Below, piece by piece: positions 10,026 through 25,000 of a stretch of 64,000 nt of DNA. Each line of letters opens with the position of its first letter. The first letter of the stretch is position 1. The stretch comes from Phragmites australis (Eukaryota; Streptophyta; Magnoliopsida; Poales; Poaceae). The translations under genes and the position numbers were made by a program. The notes below the pieces were generated by a model. The model did no database searches and was not told the DNA's origin. It saw only the letters and a list, made by a program, of their open reading frames with translations. The DNA lies in assembly GCF_958298935.1 (NCBI RefSeq), contig NC_084940.1, forward strand, positions 18,099,146 to 18,163,145, given 5' to 3'.

Positions 10026-13000
10026 AGCTCAAGCGGCGCCGCGCGGTGGAAGTGGTACGTGGGCCCTCCTCCGCTCCCTTCCCTTCGATCGCCGTGATCT
10101 GCCAGCCCGATCGCCCTGATCACGCCGGGCTGCGATGACGGGTTAGGGTAACAAGGAAACCGCGAGCGCTGGGAGCCCAGCGTTTCCAGGCGCTATTAGA
10201 ATTAGCATATGCCCCAGAGTTTCCATCGGGTGCAGTTTTGTCACGTACTCGCTGCTCAATCATCGATCAACACCAATCACATGAACAGTACACCAAACTC
10301 AACATTGTATTTCAGATAGTTGGGGATACAAATTGGAAGAATGAGAAGTATGGATTCGGAAGTAGCAATAGACTGGGAAGAAGCAAGGGGTTAGGGATTG
10401 GAGAATTGGAATTTGGGGAGAGGCAGCAAGGGGAGGAAGAAGAGGCCGTAGCCTTCTGTTTGGTTCTTCGTCCATCCCCTCCACGAGATGCAGAGCTGCT
10501 TCTTTTGTAAGGTATCATTCCCATCTCGATGGGCCTCAAGCCAGCCCATTGATACAGCCCAGAAGACCCAACCCAGTAGGCCACATACATGACATTCCTC
10601 CCTCCTTAAAAATCGGCTTGACCCCAAGCCGATGCAAATGCACCACCAGGATCCCAAGGTATCTGCAGCAGTTCCTTGACACTGAAAGTGAACCGTCCAT
10701 CACCAAGCTCACACTTGACTGCATCTTCTTCCATGTATTGTGCCATTGCATATGTCCAGGACTGCACTTCCTCGTGAACCTGCTGAACAGCTAGCGCAAT
10801 CGTCTTGAACAAGATAGAACATTTTGCTTGCACCCATGCTGAAGAATTAGAACCAGCTGAGATAAACAAAGTACCACCAGGATTCAACAGGGCTTGTAAT
10901 TTCCAAGCGAATGTCAACAAGCAATATGTAACACCCAAGCCCGCCCAAACGTGTAGCTGATAAGTTCCTTTAACATACTGTGTAATCATGTAAACAACAT
11001 GGCTCTCAGTTGCTTGCTTTTGTAACCCAAGGTTGTAGCTAGTCGTGACTGTCCATAACGTCAAATGCGTGCTGGAAATTGACTGAAGCTTGACCTCCTG
11101 TCCAACACCCAGATTTGGTATGCAATCAAAATCAAGTGTATTAGTGGCATCCTGCAACACCATGTAATGATCCCTTGACAAAGTCTCTCTTGAGCTTGTA
11201 ATCTGCTTTGTAGGGAGACAATACTTATTCATCGTATAGGTCATGTGACATAAATTCCAAACTGGCCAAAGGCTCTGCTCCCATTCTGTATTGTCCAAGT
11301 AAGAACCATAAAGCTTTAGGAACTCAATAAGTTGTTTTAATAACATCATACCTCCAGGACTCGCTTGAATTGCACAATTCAAAGACTGACATATCATCTG
11401 CTCCTCGAATTTTCTTGGACTGTAGCTTTTCAAAGGAATAAGCTCTACCCAAACAACAAATTCCACATTGCCTTCAATATACCATTCTCTGTTACTACCA
11501 AATAGCAGCATACACTGCAAATATTTTCCAAGCTGACCAACATAAGTGTAAGATCTATTACTACCATCCTCTGTTATATATTCCAGTGGCACTCCATTAA
11601 AGAAACTCTTGAGTAACGGCCAAGCAATTGATAGCTTTGGTTCAATCGTGACACAAAACCGAATTACTTTAGGATTACCATGAGGCGGCAGCCATTGCTT
11701 CGACTCAAACAATCTCATCAATAGCAGCATTATGTGTTCCACGAACCATCCAACAACTAATACATCACTACCATACTTCTGTTGCTCACATATCTCTGCC
11801 AATTAGGCCAAGGTTTCAACTCCACTAGATTTGCAATGACGGCCTTGAGGACATGGATGTCGAACATGTCTAGCTTGCCAAAATCATATCCCTGGGAAAC
11901 TAGATCACTGCAGGAGCTCTTGAAACTAAACATGATGTCGTTGACAACCCTTCCAACAACTCTAATAGTTGGTGAGCAGAGAGTTTTCAAGGTGTTAGCA
12001 GGGGTGTTGGTGATGAGGCAATCACCGTCCAGCAAGACAGTGGTGGTTTTGACGATCATGTCACCAACGTCCTCGGAGTCAATGTCAGCATGTGTGAGCT
12101 CTCCTCCAAAAACTTGCTGCGCAGCGTCATCCTTAGAGTGATTGCACATTGTATTGGTGACGATTGATGGCACATGGCTAGAGATGACGGTGTCGTCCAG
12201 CTTGTCTGACGTGAGAGACAATGGGATGGACAATGCCGGCGTATAGCCAGTGGGCTCGATGGCACATGACATGCCATCTTGGGTGGCGTCATGGACGTCA
12301 TTGGTGAGTATCTTTGTGCACAGGTTACAAACCTTCTCCTTCAGCTCCTCTGATACCGCCACAGCAGCCGGTTCCTCAATTTGGGGGGGTTTCTTGAGCT
12401 CTGGTGGCCAATGAAGGAATGCTTGCTATCGTCGAAGTGGTCGAGGCAGTGAGTGATACCTTAGCTAGAGCAGTTGTAGCTATTGGGGTGCCTTTGTCAT
12501 AGCTCAAACTTGACGTGAGGCATGAAAGACAGGGATGAATAGTCTGAATGTCCATCGAACAACACCCGTCGTAGATGCACCGCCATTCAAGACATTTTGT
12601 GCTCGCTCTGCCCCTTGCTTTGACTAGAACTTCACAAAGGCCTTCACATGGGTGCTTCTTTGGAACACGACCATCCCTTCCACACCATAAGCACCTACGA
12701 CCTGCTAGAGCATATCTTCCGTCACCAGATAAAGCACATGGTTCACAATGATGCGAAGAACACCTTCTGAAAACACCTCCTGATGACCTAACATTTCATC
12801 AAATAGGTAATGTACAACACCCATGTCTGGACTCCCTAGCAATGAATACTCGATGTCAAGCTTACAACAACCATCATAGATACACCGACTCTGCAAAGTC
12901 TCCAAAGCTTGCGTAGCATCCAAAGATGAACCATATTGCACAAAGACCATAACATCAGCACCCTTATCTAATATTTCCATGTCCTCCACAACACCATAAG

Positions 13001-16000
13001 GATCAAACACTTGATGCAACAGCTTTTCAGTCATGGGATAGCAAACCTGGTGAATCATGACCTTGAGGATGCGATTTGGGGCTGTCGCGGGCTGAATCCT
13101 ATGCACAGACACTCCATCGAACAGGTGATGGGCGGCCATCTCATTAGTACTGTTGTTGCCCAAATCTGACTGCCCACTGCACCAACTGCCACCACCACTC
13201 TCCCATGCCATCCTTGGGTTAGGAATCCCATGGATCGCTAGCTCTGATGCCATATTGTCACGTACCCGCTGCTCAATCATTGATCAACACCAATCACAAG
13301 AGCAGTACACCAAACTCAACATTGTATTTCAGATAGTTGGGGATACAAATTGGAAGAATGAGAAGCATGGATTTGGAAGTAGCAATAGACTGGGAAAAAG
13401 CAAGGGGTTAAGGATTGGAGAATTGGAATTTGGGGAGAGGCAGCAAGGGGAGGAAGAAGAGGCAGTAGCCTTCTGTTCAGTTCTTCGTCCATCCCCTCCA
13501 CGAGATGCAAAGCTGCTTCCTTTGTAAGGTATCATTCCCATCTCGATGGGCCTCAAGCCAGCCCATTGATACAGCCCAGAAGACCCAACCCAATAGGCAA
13601 CATACATGACAAGTTTGTGCTTGCGGTGGCAGTTCATGTTTCGATGGAGGAGGGTTTGGGGGGTTTACTTTACTATGTCCCGTGTCAGAGTGCTCATGGT
13701 TTTGGTGAATCACTGGGTTTGCATTGTGGCATGTGTAGTGTTTAGTGTCCGTTATTCTCTCAATGGATGAGAAGATTAGACCTCAAGTACATGCTCCATA
13801 ACACAATCGGCAATACACATATGGAAGGTTGCATTGGTTCTGGCTGTCAAACTGTTTGGTGCACTCTTAGTGTCGCTCTTTGCTTATAGCGCTCGTCTGA
13901 TATCTGTAATTAGTCCAATGTAGTATGCGCAGCAGCTAAACCCGGATTTGTTATTTGTGCTCTTTCCTTTTTGTTAGTTACTCTGGCAAAGAGAGCCCTT
14001 TGTTTATTATTATGATCAGGTGAGGGTGGGTTCCTTACTAGCTCGTATTCTAGTCGCGTGCAGAGATTACTTGGTGTATTCCTCGATAGGAATTTGATAT
14101 TTGAATGCAAGGAATCAAAATGCAATCAAATTTAGAAGGATTGAATTCGCCAATTTAAATTCTTCCCCTAGACATAGTTAATCTCTTGATGTCTGAACAT
14201 ACTGCAGTGCAAAATTAAAGAAGGATGTGCAAAGTTAAACGAGGATGCACAGTTAATTAAATCATTTTTTGTAATTACTATTTGCTACAGTCAACATTCT
14301 AAGACTTTGAGCAATTTGTGGAGGCAAACTTCTTATGGTGGTGTGACAAAGGTTGCATTAGGTGAATCCTAACTGATCTTGAAGTGGAGTCGGTGAATTT
14401 GCGAACTTTGACTTCACTTTGATTGCGATTTGGTATGCCAAGTCTAAATTCAGGTCCAACTTCGCTCCGATGATCCATCAAGATTTGAATTCCTAAATCT
14501 GTCCAGGGAATGGATTTCCATTTCAAACTCATTAGTTAATGAAAGAGAAGTAATTACATACAAGTTAGTTGCATTTGATTAGTGCTTCATATCTTGACTG
14601 TTAAGTTGCTTGAATCGGTGGGTCCCTTTTCTTATTCCATACTTTGGAACTGGTTGTCCCATTTTCATATTTCATTCCTTCCACTGATGTACATTGTTTT
14701 ATTTGCAGCCTCCAAATATAAAATCTTTCATAGACAGTGTCACCGCCACTCTTCTCGAGAATGTAGAATTGCCTCTGAAGGATTTTGCATGGGAATTTGA
14801 CAAGGTTTGAACAGTGTTGGCTTTTTAATTCTGTATAACATCTTTGTGTGGCAATGCTATGAATTCTAATCTGTTGCTATCAAAATGGTATAGGGGGATA
14901 TCCATCACTGGGTGGATCTTTTCAATCACTTCGATTCTTTTTTTGAGAGTTATATCAAACCAAGGAAAGATTTACAGCTTGAAGATAATTTTCTTGATGT
15001 GGACCCCCCATTTCCTAGGGAAGCAGTCCTTCAAATTCTTCGAGTGTCAAGAGTAATATTGGAAAATTGCATGAATAGACACTTATATAGTTTTTTTGAG
15101 GTGAGCAGTTTATGCCTGTCCTGTTTATTTACAGACCTACTTTGGTTATTTCCCCCCTTTATCTCTATTTTCCAATGCAGGAACACAACTTTCTGGTTTC
15201 TTTCATCTGTTATACTGCTAATTTAATGTTAATTTTTCTTTTCCTTATTTGGCTGCAGCAGCATCTGTCCGCTCTTCTAGCATCTACAGACGCAGATATT
15301 GTTGAAGCAAGCTTGCAGGCATTAATGGCGTTTGTAAACAAGTCAGTTGGGAAAAGCTCTATACGCAGTACATCTCTCACTTCAAAGTTATTTGCCTTCT
15401 CTCAAGGCTGGGGTGGAAAAGAAGGCGGCCTTGGGTTAATAGTGTGCTCTCTACCCAGTGGATCTGATCCAGTTTCCACTGAGATTGGCTCCACTCTCCA
15501 TTTTGAGTTCTATTGTGGTGCTGATATATCAGAGAAATCCCAGTCTCTAGATAAAGAGCACAGGTTGGAAGTCATTCATTTATCAAATGTCAATACCTAC
15601 AAGGAAACTGATCTTGAAATATTGGACAAGTTGGTCAAGGATTACTGTGTGCCGACAGCTCTAAGGTTCCCTCTTCTTACAAGGTTGAGATTTGCAAGGG
15701 CATTCGAATCTTTGACATGTAGACGCCAATATATCTGCATTCGCCTGTATGCCTTTATTGTTCTTGTTCAAGCAGGCCATGATTCTGAATGTCTATCATC
15801 GTTTTTGAACAATGAACCAGAATTCATTGATGAACTTTTATCTTTGCTTAGCTACGAGGATGAGATACCGGAAAAGATTAGGATACTGGGAATCCTTTCA
15901 TTAGTTGCTTTGTGCCAAGATCGATCTCACCAGCCTACTGTTTTGTCCTCGGTAACTTCTGGTGGCCATCGTGGTATGCTTCCTAGTCTCATGCAGAAGG

Positions 16001-19000
16001 CAGTGGATTCTATCATCAGTGGTTCGATGAAATGGTCCATAATATTTGCTGAAGCACTTCTCTCTCTTGTATCTATGCTGGTATCATCAACCCCAGGTTC
16101 TCTAGCTCTTCAAGAAGCAGGCTTTATACCCACCATTTTACCTCTTCTCAAAGACACAAACACACATCATTTACACCTAGTTAGTACAGCTGTACATGTC
16201 ATTGAGAGCTTCCTGGATTATCACAACCCCTCTTCTGCATTGTTCAGAGATCTAGGTGGATTAGATGATACTATTGAACGCCTTAAGGTAGAAATTTTGC
16301 AAGTTGAGATTGATTTGAAGAAATCTGAAGAGTCTCAGTCTGTTAATAAAGGGAAAGAGGTTGAAAGTTGTTCACCTGTCCCAGATGTGCAGCCTTTGTG
16401 TTCTGAAGCCTTGATTTTGCTTAATAGGAAGAACTTAATGAAAGTTTTACTGCGTACAATATCTCTGGCAACATATGTGCCTGGTAACTCTGCTCGTGTT
16501 GATGGTTCAGAAGAGAATGTGCTGCCCACATGTTTATGTACAATTTTTAGGAGAGGCAAGGACTTTGGTGGTGGTGTTTTCTCACTTGCTGCAAATGTCA
16601 TGAGTGATCTCATACATAAAGATCCAACTTGCTATACTGTCCTTGATGCAGCTGGTTTGCCACAAGCATTTCTTGATGCCATAATGGGTGGTGTACTTTA
16701 CAACTCTGATGTAGTCTCATGTATACCACAGTGTTTGGATGCAATATGTTTAAACAACAGTGGGCTTCAATTGGTAAAGGACTGCAATGCTTTAAGATGC
16801 TTCGTGACAATATTTACATCCAGATCATATCTGAAAGCTCTTAGTGGGGACACAACAGGGGCCTTATCGAGTGGACTGGATGAATTAATGCGCCATGCAT
16901 CATCATTACGTTCCTCTGGAGTTGACGTGTTTATTGAAATCTTGAACAATATTTCAAAAGTTGGGTGTGATGGTGACCCTAGTTGCTGTGTGGAATCTGA
17001 TAAATCCTCTGCAGCTGTTCACATGGATACTGATGTAGAGGAAATGACGTCACAGACTGAGGGTGTAACTTCTGAGGTGGAAAGCTCAGGGAAATTGGTT
17101 GATGCTCCTCTAGATGTTACACAATCATCTTCCATTGAGTCATTTCTCCCTGAGTGCATATGCAATGTTGCTCGTCTCCTTGAAACTGTTCTGCAAAATA
17201 CTGACACATGTAGGTTGTTCATTGAGAAAAAGGGAATCGAAGCTGTTCTTCAATTGTTTAAATTGCCATCAATGCCTGTATCCGTTTCGATTGGTCAGAG
17301 TATTTCCGTTGCATTCAAAAACTTCTCGCCTCAGCATTCTGTTTCTCTGGCTAGAGCAGTGTGCTCATTTTTTAGGGACCATCTTAAGTTGACCAATGAA
17401 CAGTTGGGTTCAATGTTTGGAACTAAGCTGGTTGATAGTGAACCTGCAAAGCAATCAGCTCTCCTGAAATCACTTTCTACTCTTGAAGGGCTTTTGTCTC
17501 TTTCCAACTTCCTTCTGAAGGGAACTACCATTATGGTCTCAGAATTGGCTTTTGCTGATGCTGACATATTGAAGGAATTGGGGAAGGTTTATATCGAAGT
17601 CGCATGGCAGATATCTTTACTCAGCAATTCCAAGGTGGATAAGAAAGATGAGGATCAAGATGATGTGCCTAGGGATGCTTCAATTTCTAATGCATCTGAA
17701 AGGGATAGCGATGATGACATGAATGCAGCAACAGTTGCAAGATATATGAATCCTGTTTCGGTAAGGTCCTCTTTATCACCCTGGAGCATGGACCAAGATT
17801 TTTTATCAGCAGTGCGATCTGCTGCCAACCTGCACCGCCATGGTCGGCACTCGTTATCGAGGATACGTGGGCGCCTAAGTGCGGCATTGGATGCAACACA
17901 TACTGACATGGGAGATCTTTTTTCTCCAGCAGAGAGCTCTAGAAGTCATGATAATTTAAGGAAAAGTCCTGATGTTGTTGTTTCTGAACTTTTGACGAAA
18001 CTTGGATACACTATGCGCTCCTTCCTCTATACCCTTGTCAAAGGATTACCGGCTCGCCGACGGGCTGACTCTAATCTGAGCCCAGCTTCAAGAAGCCTTG
18101 TGACTGCACTTGCACAACTTTTTCTTTGTGCTCTTGGTTACTCTGGACATTCTACCGCTGGATTTGAGATGTCATTATCTGTGAAATGCCGGTACCTTGG
18201 AAAGGTTGTGGAAGACATGGCTGTGCTTACCTTAGACAGCAGGCGTCGCTCATGTAGTTCTGCACTTGTTAATAGTTTCTATGTGAATGGAACGTTCAAG
18301 GAAGTTCTAACGACCTTTGAAGCTACCAGTCAGCTACTATGGACGTTACCTTTTTCTATTCCGGCCACTGGCACAGATCATGTTTCCTCAATCAGTGACA
18401 AGGTGTCTCACAGTTCCTGGCTTTTGGATACGTTGCAGAGTTATTGTAAACTGCTGGACTATTATGTGAACTCTACATTCTTATTGTCTCCATCGTCCTC
18501 CCATAATCAGCTTCTGGTCCAGCCTATTGTAACTGAACTGTCAATTAATCTATTTCCTGTGCCCTCAGAGCCAGAATCATTTGTTCACATGCTCCAATCT
18601 CAAGTTCTGGAAGCAGTTCTTCCTGTTTGGAATCATACAATGTTTCCTGAGTGCAGCCCGGCTCTGATTGCCTCCCTGGTCTCCATTATGAACCACATAT
18701 GCTCTGGTGTTGGAGATCTGAAGCAAAGCCGCAGTAATGTCGGAGCTGCCAACCAGCGTGTTACTAGCCCCCCTCTTGATGAGTCTGCTGTTGCTACAAT
18801 TGTTGAAATGGGATTTTCAAGAGCTAGGGCAGAAGAAGCTCTGAGAAATGTCAGAACTAACAGTGTTGAGATGGCAACAGATTGGTTGTTCAGCCATCCA
18901 GAAGAATTTGTTCAAGAAGATGTACAGCTTGCACAGGCATTAGCTTTGTCACTAGGAAGCTCCGTTGATGCGCCTAAGGAAGATGGCAGCAATAAGAATG

Positions 19001-22000
19001 ATGCAGCTATTGAAAAAGAAAAAGGTGTAGTCATTCTCCCTTTGGATAACATTCTTACTGTATCAACAAAGCTTTTCTGCTCTGGTGATTCCATGGCTTT
19101 CCCATTGACTGACCTTCTAGTGACACTATGTAACCGGAACAAGGGAGAAAACCGCCAGTGGGTAGTACTGTATCTTTTTGAGCAACTAAAACGTTTTCCT
19201 TCAGATTCCTCAGCTGATACAGGCACTTTGTATTCCATTGCCCATTTGCTGGCTTTGCTTCTGAGTGAAGACAGTGGCATACGTGAACTTGGTGCAGCAA
19301 ATGGTGTCATCCCTCATGTTCTTGATATATTAGAAAACATTAAATCAAAGACAGACCAGGCAGATGAGACTTGGAATTCTGTCAGTGCTTTGTTGCTTAT
19401 AATGGATAACATGCTACAGTTTAATCCAAAGCTCAGTGTGGAAACACCAGAAGGTACATCCAAGTCAGCTTCTGATGCATCCAGTGCTGACAGCAAGGTG
19501 AATCCAGTACCAACTGCTGAAAAGAAAACTGAAATTATGGATTCAGCAAATGATGCAAGTGCTAATGTGTTTGAAAAGATTTTGGGGAAGTCCACTGGTT
19601 ATCTGACTAATCAGGAGAGCCAAAAGACACTAACTTTGTGCTGTGAATTCATCAAGCAACATGTGCCGGCAATAGTTATGCAAGCTGTTCTGCAGCTGTG
19701 TGCTCGCTTGACAAAGACACATGCTCTTGCTGCCCATTTCTTTGAAAATGGTGGCCTAGCGTCTTTATTAAATCTTCCAAGACGTTGCATCTTTCCTGGA
19801 TTTGAGACCTTAGCATCTGCCATCGTGCGCCACCTCATTGAGGACCCTCAGACCTTGCAGAGTGCCATGGAACTGGAGATACGACAGTCACTAAGTAACC
19901 ACGGCAGTCGTACTCCACGCTCATTTCTGACAAATATGGCACCGGTTATATCTAGAGATCCTGTGATCTTCATGAGGGCTGTAACTTCAGTCTGCCAGTT
20001 AGATTCTTCAGGAGGTAGAATGAATGTAGTCTTGTTGAAGGATAAGGAGAAAGACAGGGAGAAACAGAGAGTTTCTTCAACTGAAAGTGGTGCGCAATGC
20101 AATGAGCCTGTTCGGCTGACTGCAGATATTAAGTCAGTTGATACACCAAACAGATGTTCCCGGAGTCACAAAAAGGTTCGTGCTAGCCTTTCTCAAGTGA
20201 TTGATCAGCTTCTGGAGATCATTATGAGCTATCCATCTGCAAACAAAGAACAGGGTTTTCATGGTTCCTCATTGGCTCCGATGGATATTGATGAACCAAA
20301 TACAAAAGGGAAAACGAAAGTTGTTGATAGGCAAGAGCATGATGGCAGTGCCCTCTCTGAGAGATCTGCCATGCTGCTAAAGTTGGCATTTGTCCTTAAG
20401 TTGATGAGTGAGATACTCCTCATGTATGTGCATGCGGTAGGGATAATTCTGCGACGAGATACGGAGATATCACAGTCACGAAGTTGTGATCAAGGAGCTG
20501 GACACAGTGGTTTACTGCATCATATATTCCATCTGCTGCTTCCACTATCTTCCAGCAAAACTGCCGATAGATCAGATGATTGGTTGGGGAAATTGTCTGA
20601 GAGAGCCTCTTGGTTCTTGGTAGCGTTATGTTGCAGATCTGCTGAAGGTCGTAGAAGGGTTATTTCTGAAATTGTAAAGGCATTTTGCTATTTCATTGAT
20701 TCAGCAAGCAGTACCTCCAAAGGATCATTGATACCTGATAAAAAAGTTTTAGCTTTCTCTGAGCTGGTAAATTCAATATTGTCTAGAAATAGTCAGAGCA
20801 ACTTGCCTGTTCTTGGTTGCTCACCTGATATTGCCAAACCTATGATAGATGGCAGAATAGTTCAATCTCTTTCTGGTTTGCTGAAAGTGATTGACCTGGA
20901 CCACCCGGATGCTCCAAAGGTTGTCAACCTTATATTGAAGGCTTTGGATAGCCTTACTAGGACTGCATATGCAAGTGATCAAGTCCTTATGTCAGATCGT
21001 TATAACAAGAACAGATTACCTGGGTCACATGAACGAACACATGAAGCTGATGAAACTGTAATCCATGAACAAAGCACAGACACCAGACATCATCATACTG
21101 ATGATACCATTCAATGCACAAGGCAGCAAGCCCAAGAACTGTCTAATTTTGATGGGCACAATATCACTGACCATGACCAACCTATTGAACAAGAAGTGGG
21201 AGTTGATCTGGCGGAGAATACTTCTGGTGGTAATCGTCCAATGAATGGTATGGAGTTCATGCGAGAGGAAACGATTGAAGGTAATGTGATGGCTACTAGT
21301 ACTGATGTTGGTTTGGCTTTCCCAGTGCATCAAGCTGATGATGAAATGGGCGAGGACAATGAGGATCTTGGGGAGGAAGGTGAGGATGAAGAAGACGAGG
21401 ATGAGGATGATGAGGAAATAGCTGATGAAGGAGCTGGTTTGATGTCAATAGCTGACACAGATATCGAGGACCAGGAGAACACTGCCATTGGTGACGAATA
21501 CAATGATGACTTGATGGATGAAGAGGATGACGACTTTCTTGAGAACCGTGTTATAGAAGTGAGATGGAGGGAGAGTTTAACTGGAATGGATCATCATCTG
21601 AGATTTTCCAGGGGTCATGCAGACTCAAATGGTTTTATAGATATATCTTCCGAGTCATTTCAAGGTGTTGGGACGGATGATTCATTTGACCTGCATCGTC
21701 CTTTTGGTCTTGAGCACCGCCGCCAAAGTGGAGGTAGGTCTTTTCTTGATCGAACCAGGTCTGATGGGAATGCTTTTCTGCATCCACTACTTGTGAGGCC
21801 AGCGCAGTCTAGAGAGGGAACTGGTTCAGCATGGCCCTCTGGTGGAACCTCAAGAGATCTTCACACACTGTCTTTTGGGAGTTCAGACATCCCCTTGTAC
21901 ATGTTAGATGCTGGTTTTCCCCCAGAAACTGCTCCTCCCGTGTTTGGTGAGCGTGCTGTAAGTACTGCTCCACCACCTTTGATAGATTTTTCGCTCGGGA

Positions 22001-25000
22001 TGGATTCCCTCCGAATTAGGAGAGGCCCTGGAGAAAATCTGTGGACTGATGATGGTCAACCACAGGCAGGTAATCATGCAGCTGCTGTTGCCCAGGCAGT
22101 GGAGGATCAATTTGTGTCGCAGTTAACTGTGGCTAGTAATTCAAATAATGCTCCTCAGATGCAGCCTGAACAGATGGGCAACGACGTGAATCCACAGTTG
22201 CCATCACCTGGTACTGATAAAGCAGAACTTATAGCAGCCGATTCTCCCGCTGAACCTCTTGGTAGTCATCAGCAAATTCGTACAGTTAACCAAGAGCCTG
22301 CTCCTTCAAACGATGGTCTCTGTCCTGCAAATGTGCAAGTAAATCAACAGTCGGTTGATGCTGTGCATGATAATCATGTTGAAGAAGCAACTCAGCAAAC
22401 AACAGGTGATGATCCTAGTGCTATAGTTCCGAGTGATGAAATAATTTCTATTGCTGATAGACAGCTGGGTGGTCGTCCTGAAAGAGTTTCTTTGTCTGGT
22501 AATCAAAGTTATGATCGTATTATGCATAACGAGATTGAAGTACCTCAACAAGTTCAGTCAAGTAATGATCCTATGGAAGCCCCGTCTGATCTGGAGTCAA
22601 GCTGTCATGCGCTTCTCACTTCTACAAGTGCTGCTCCTGAGCTGAGCGATGCTCATGTGGATTCTACCACAGTGAATGCTGATGTTGACATGAACAATAT
22701 TGATATTCCTGAAAATGAAGTTGGGAACTTGGCTTCTGGTTCTGATGGCAATGATCTATCTTCTAGGAGAGATGAAGAAGCACTTCAAGAGCCTATTCAG
22801 ACAGAGCAAGCGAATGCTAATAACGAGGCCTCTAGTGCAAATGAAATTGACCCCACATTTCTTGAAGCATTACCTGAGGATCTTCGTGCAGAAGTCCTTG
22901 CTTCTCAGCAGAACCGTTCTGCCCCGACTGCTTCCTATACTCCACCAGCTGCAGAAGAAATAGATCCTGAGTTTTTGGCTGCTCTTCCAGCAGAAATACA
23001 AGCTGAGGTTCTAGCCCAGCAGCGAGCACAGAGGATTGCTCACTCCCAATCAATTGGGCAGCCTGTAGATATGGATAATGCTTCAATTATAGCAACTTTC
23101 CCTCCTGATTTACGTGAAGAGGTATGTCTTAATTTATATGACTGTTTGAAGACTCATCTGATGTGTTACTGACATGTTTTACGACAGGTGCTTTTGACCT
23201 CATCAGAAGCAGTTCTGTCTGCCCTTCCTTCAGCTTTACTTGCTGAAGCTCAAATGCTACGGGACAGAGAATTGACTCGCTACCGTGCTAGGGGAAGCCT
23301 TTTTGGTGGAAGCTACAGACTTGGAGGAAGGAGGTTACCGGCTGATAATCAGACAGTTATAGATAGGGCTGTTGGTGTGACTGTTGGTAGAAGGGTTATT
23401 TCTGCTACACCAGGCAGTTCAAAGGGTAAAGATGTGGAAGGGACCCCACTTTTGGATTCAGATGCTCTACGTGCACTTATTCGCCTTCTGCAGTTGGCTA
23501 CGGTAATGTCCACATTGTGCATGTGTTTTAGTTTCTAAATAATTGTATTCTGCATGCTTGGAACTGTACCTTTTCTTTTTACTTTAACATTGCCACTCAT
23601 GTGGTTCATTCTTGAATAGGGTGGTGGCAGGATGTTTTTCTGTAATTTCGTGATGTAGTATTGCATACTTAAATATATAGTTGCATAATGCAAATATCTC
23701 CTTGTAAACTTGTCACATGCAAGTTCCCAGAATTTTAAAAGAATATCGTCGAAGATTGTGGAACCAGGGGCCATGTTATACATCCCTTTTAAATTCTAAT
23801 AGCAAAAAGCAAACTCTGTCATATCTGAGAGAATCATAAGCAGTGGTGAGAATTTAGTGATGAACATTTTGTACTGAAAGATCTGTTGGAAATGTATTTG
23901 ATTGTGAATCTTTAATGAGTCATAAGTGGTCCTTTCACATGACTTGACTTGGCAGTTTGCATCTGATTGTTTCCAAACAGTAAAATGTTCTGTTCACATG
24001 AGTTTACCTTGGACTGGAGGTTCATACCTGATTTTTTTCCCCACTATAAAATGTTGTCAGCTTCGCAATCCTTTCTGTACATCCTACTTGTTCAAGGCAC
24101 TAAGAGCAATCTCATAACATGTCTCTGTGATAGACCATCATTGGGAAAATTCTTTGTTGCAACTGCAAATTTTCCTTATTTCTTATATTCCATCCATTGT
24201 CTCACTGACATGGATCCAGACCCACCATTTTATTGACACAATCAGGTAGTAAACAGAACTGCTGTGCCAAATAAAGACTTTATTGATCATTATTTCGTTG
24301 AAACTCCATTTGAGAAATAAACTGTAAAATGAGTAAAGATTTAGTATGGTACGTTGAATTCTTTAGACAAGCGCCATCTTTGGATAACAACAATATTGTT
24401 AGAAGCCTCACCAGTTTTCATTTTCATGAGAACATCCAGGAAAGAATGGCCAAACAATGTAATCCAACAACCTTCAAAACTCATGTTTTAATTTCTTCTA
24501 GACCATAGGAAAGCAAAGAGAGAACTACATAGTAATATTTACCCTTTTCTTTTATTTTTGAGTAAATTTCACAAAACTACAACTATTTGCACCTAATTAT
24601 CACAAAACTACAACTTCTGGAACGAGTTTCAAAAAACTACAAGTACTTGTGCCCCTAGTAACACAAAACTATATTTTTTGCACAAAACTACAACTATTTT
24701 GCGCAAAAACTTTTCCAACTTATCTTTATTGATGTATTATCTGCAGATCATCCTTTTTCATTCTTGTGTATGCCGGTTAAAATTTAGACCTTGAAATTTG
24801 GTAGATGAATTTCAGCTCTACCATTCTTTTCTTTTAGTCGGAAGACCGGGGGGGGGGGGGACAGGAATCCCTTTTTCACTAAATACAACTAAGATCGAGT
24901 AAATTTCACAAAACTACAATTATTTGCACCTAACTATCACAAAACTACAACTTCTGGAACGAGTTTCACAAAACTACAAGTACTTGTACCCCTAGTAACA

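Larger units (their letters stand above)
10239..13611 (-). mobile_element. Complete LTR retrotransposon in UPL intron 1, no reverse transcriptase
   Basis: Two 356-bp direct repeats (10239-10594 and 13256-13611) begin TGTCACGTAC and end ACATGACA. They are flanked by the 5-bp target duplication AGTTT at 10234-10238 and 13612-13616. On the - strand, a primer-binding site TGGCATCAGAGC (complement of 13241-13252) lies three bases from the 5' LTR and resembles the usual initiator-Met site. A purine tract (complement of 10595-10607) abuts the 3' LTR. The ~2.66-kb interior encodes RRM-like repeats, a 201-residue frame and a 398-residue frame, but no protease, RT, RNase H or integrase. The LTRs differ at roughly fifteen or more sites by eye, so the insertion is not recent. 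Confidence 0.93.

Noticed and set aside
10606..11802. 398-residue frame as a host gene antisense to UPL
   Set aside because: It lies between paired LTRs with a target duplication, ends at the polypurine tract, and is best read as retrotransposon content.
24848..24860. G13 tract as a quadruplex regulatory signal
   Set aside because: It is one homopolymer run in an intronic inverted repeat and may be length-variable or sequencing-sensitive; nothing else supports a role.
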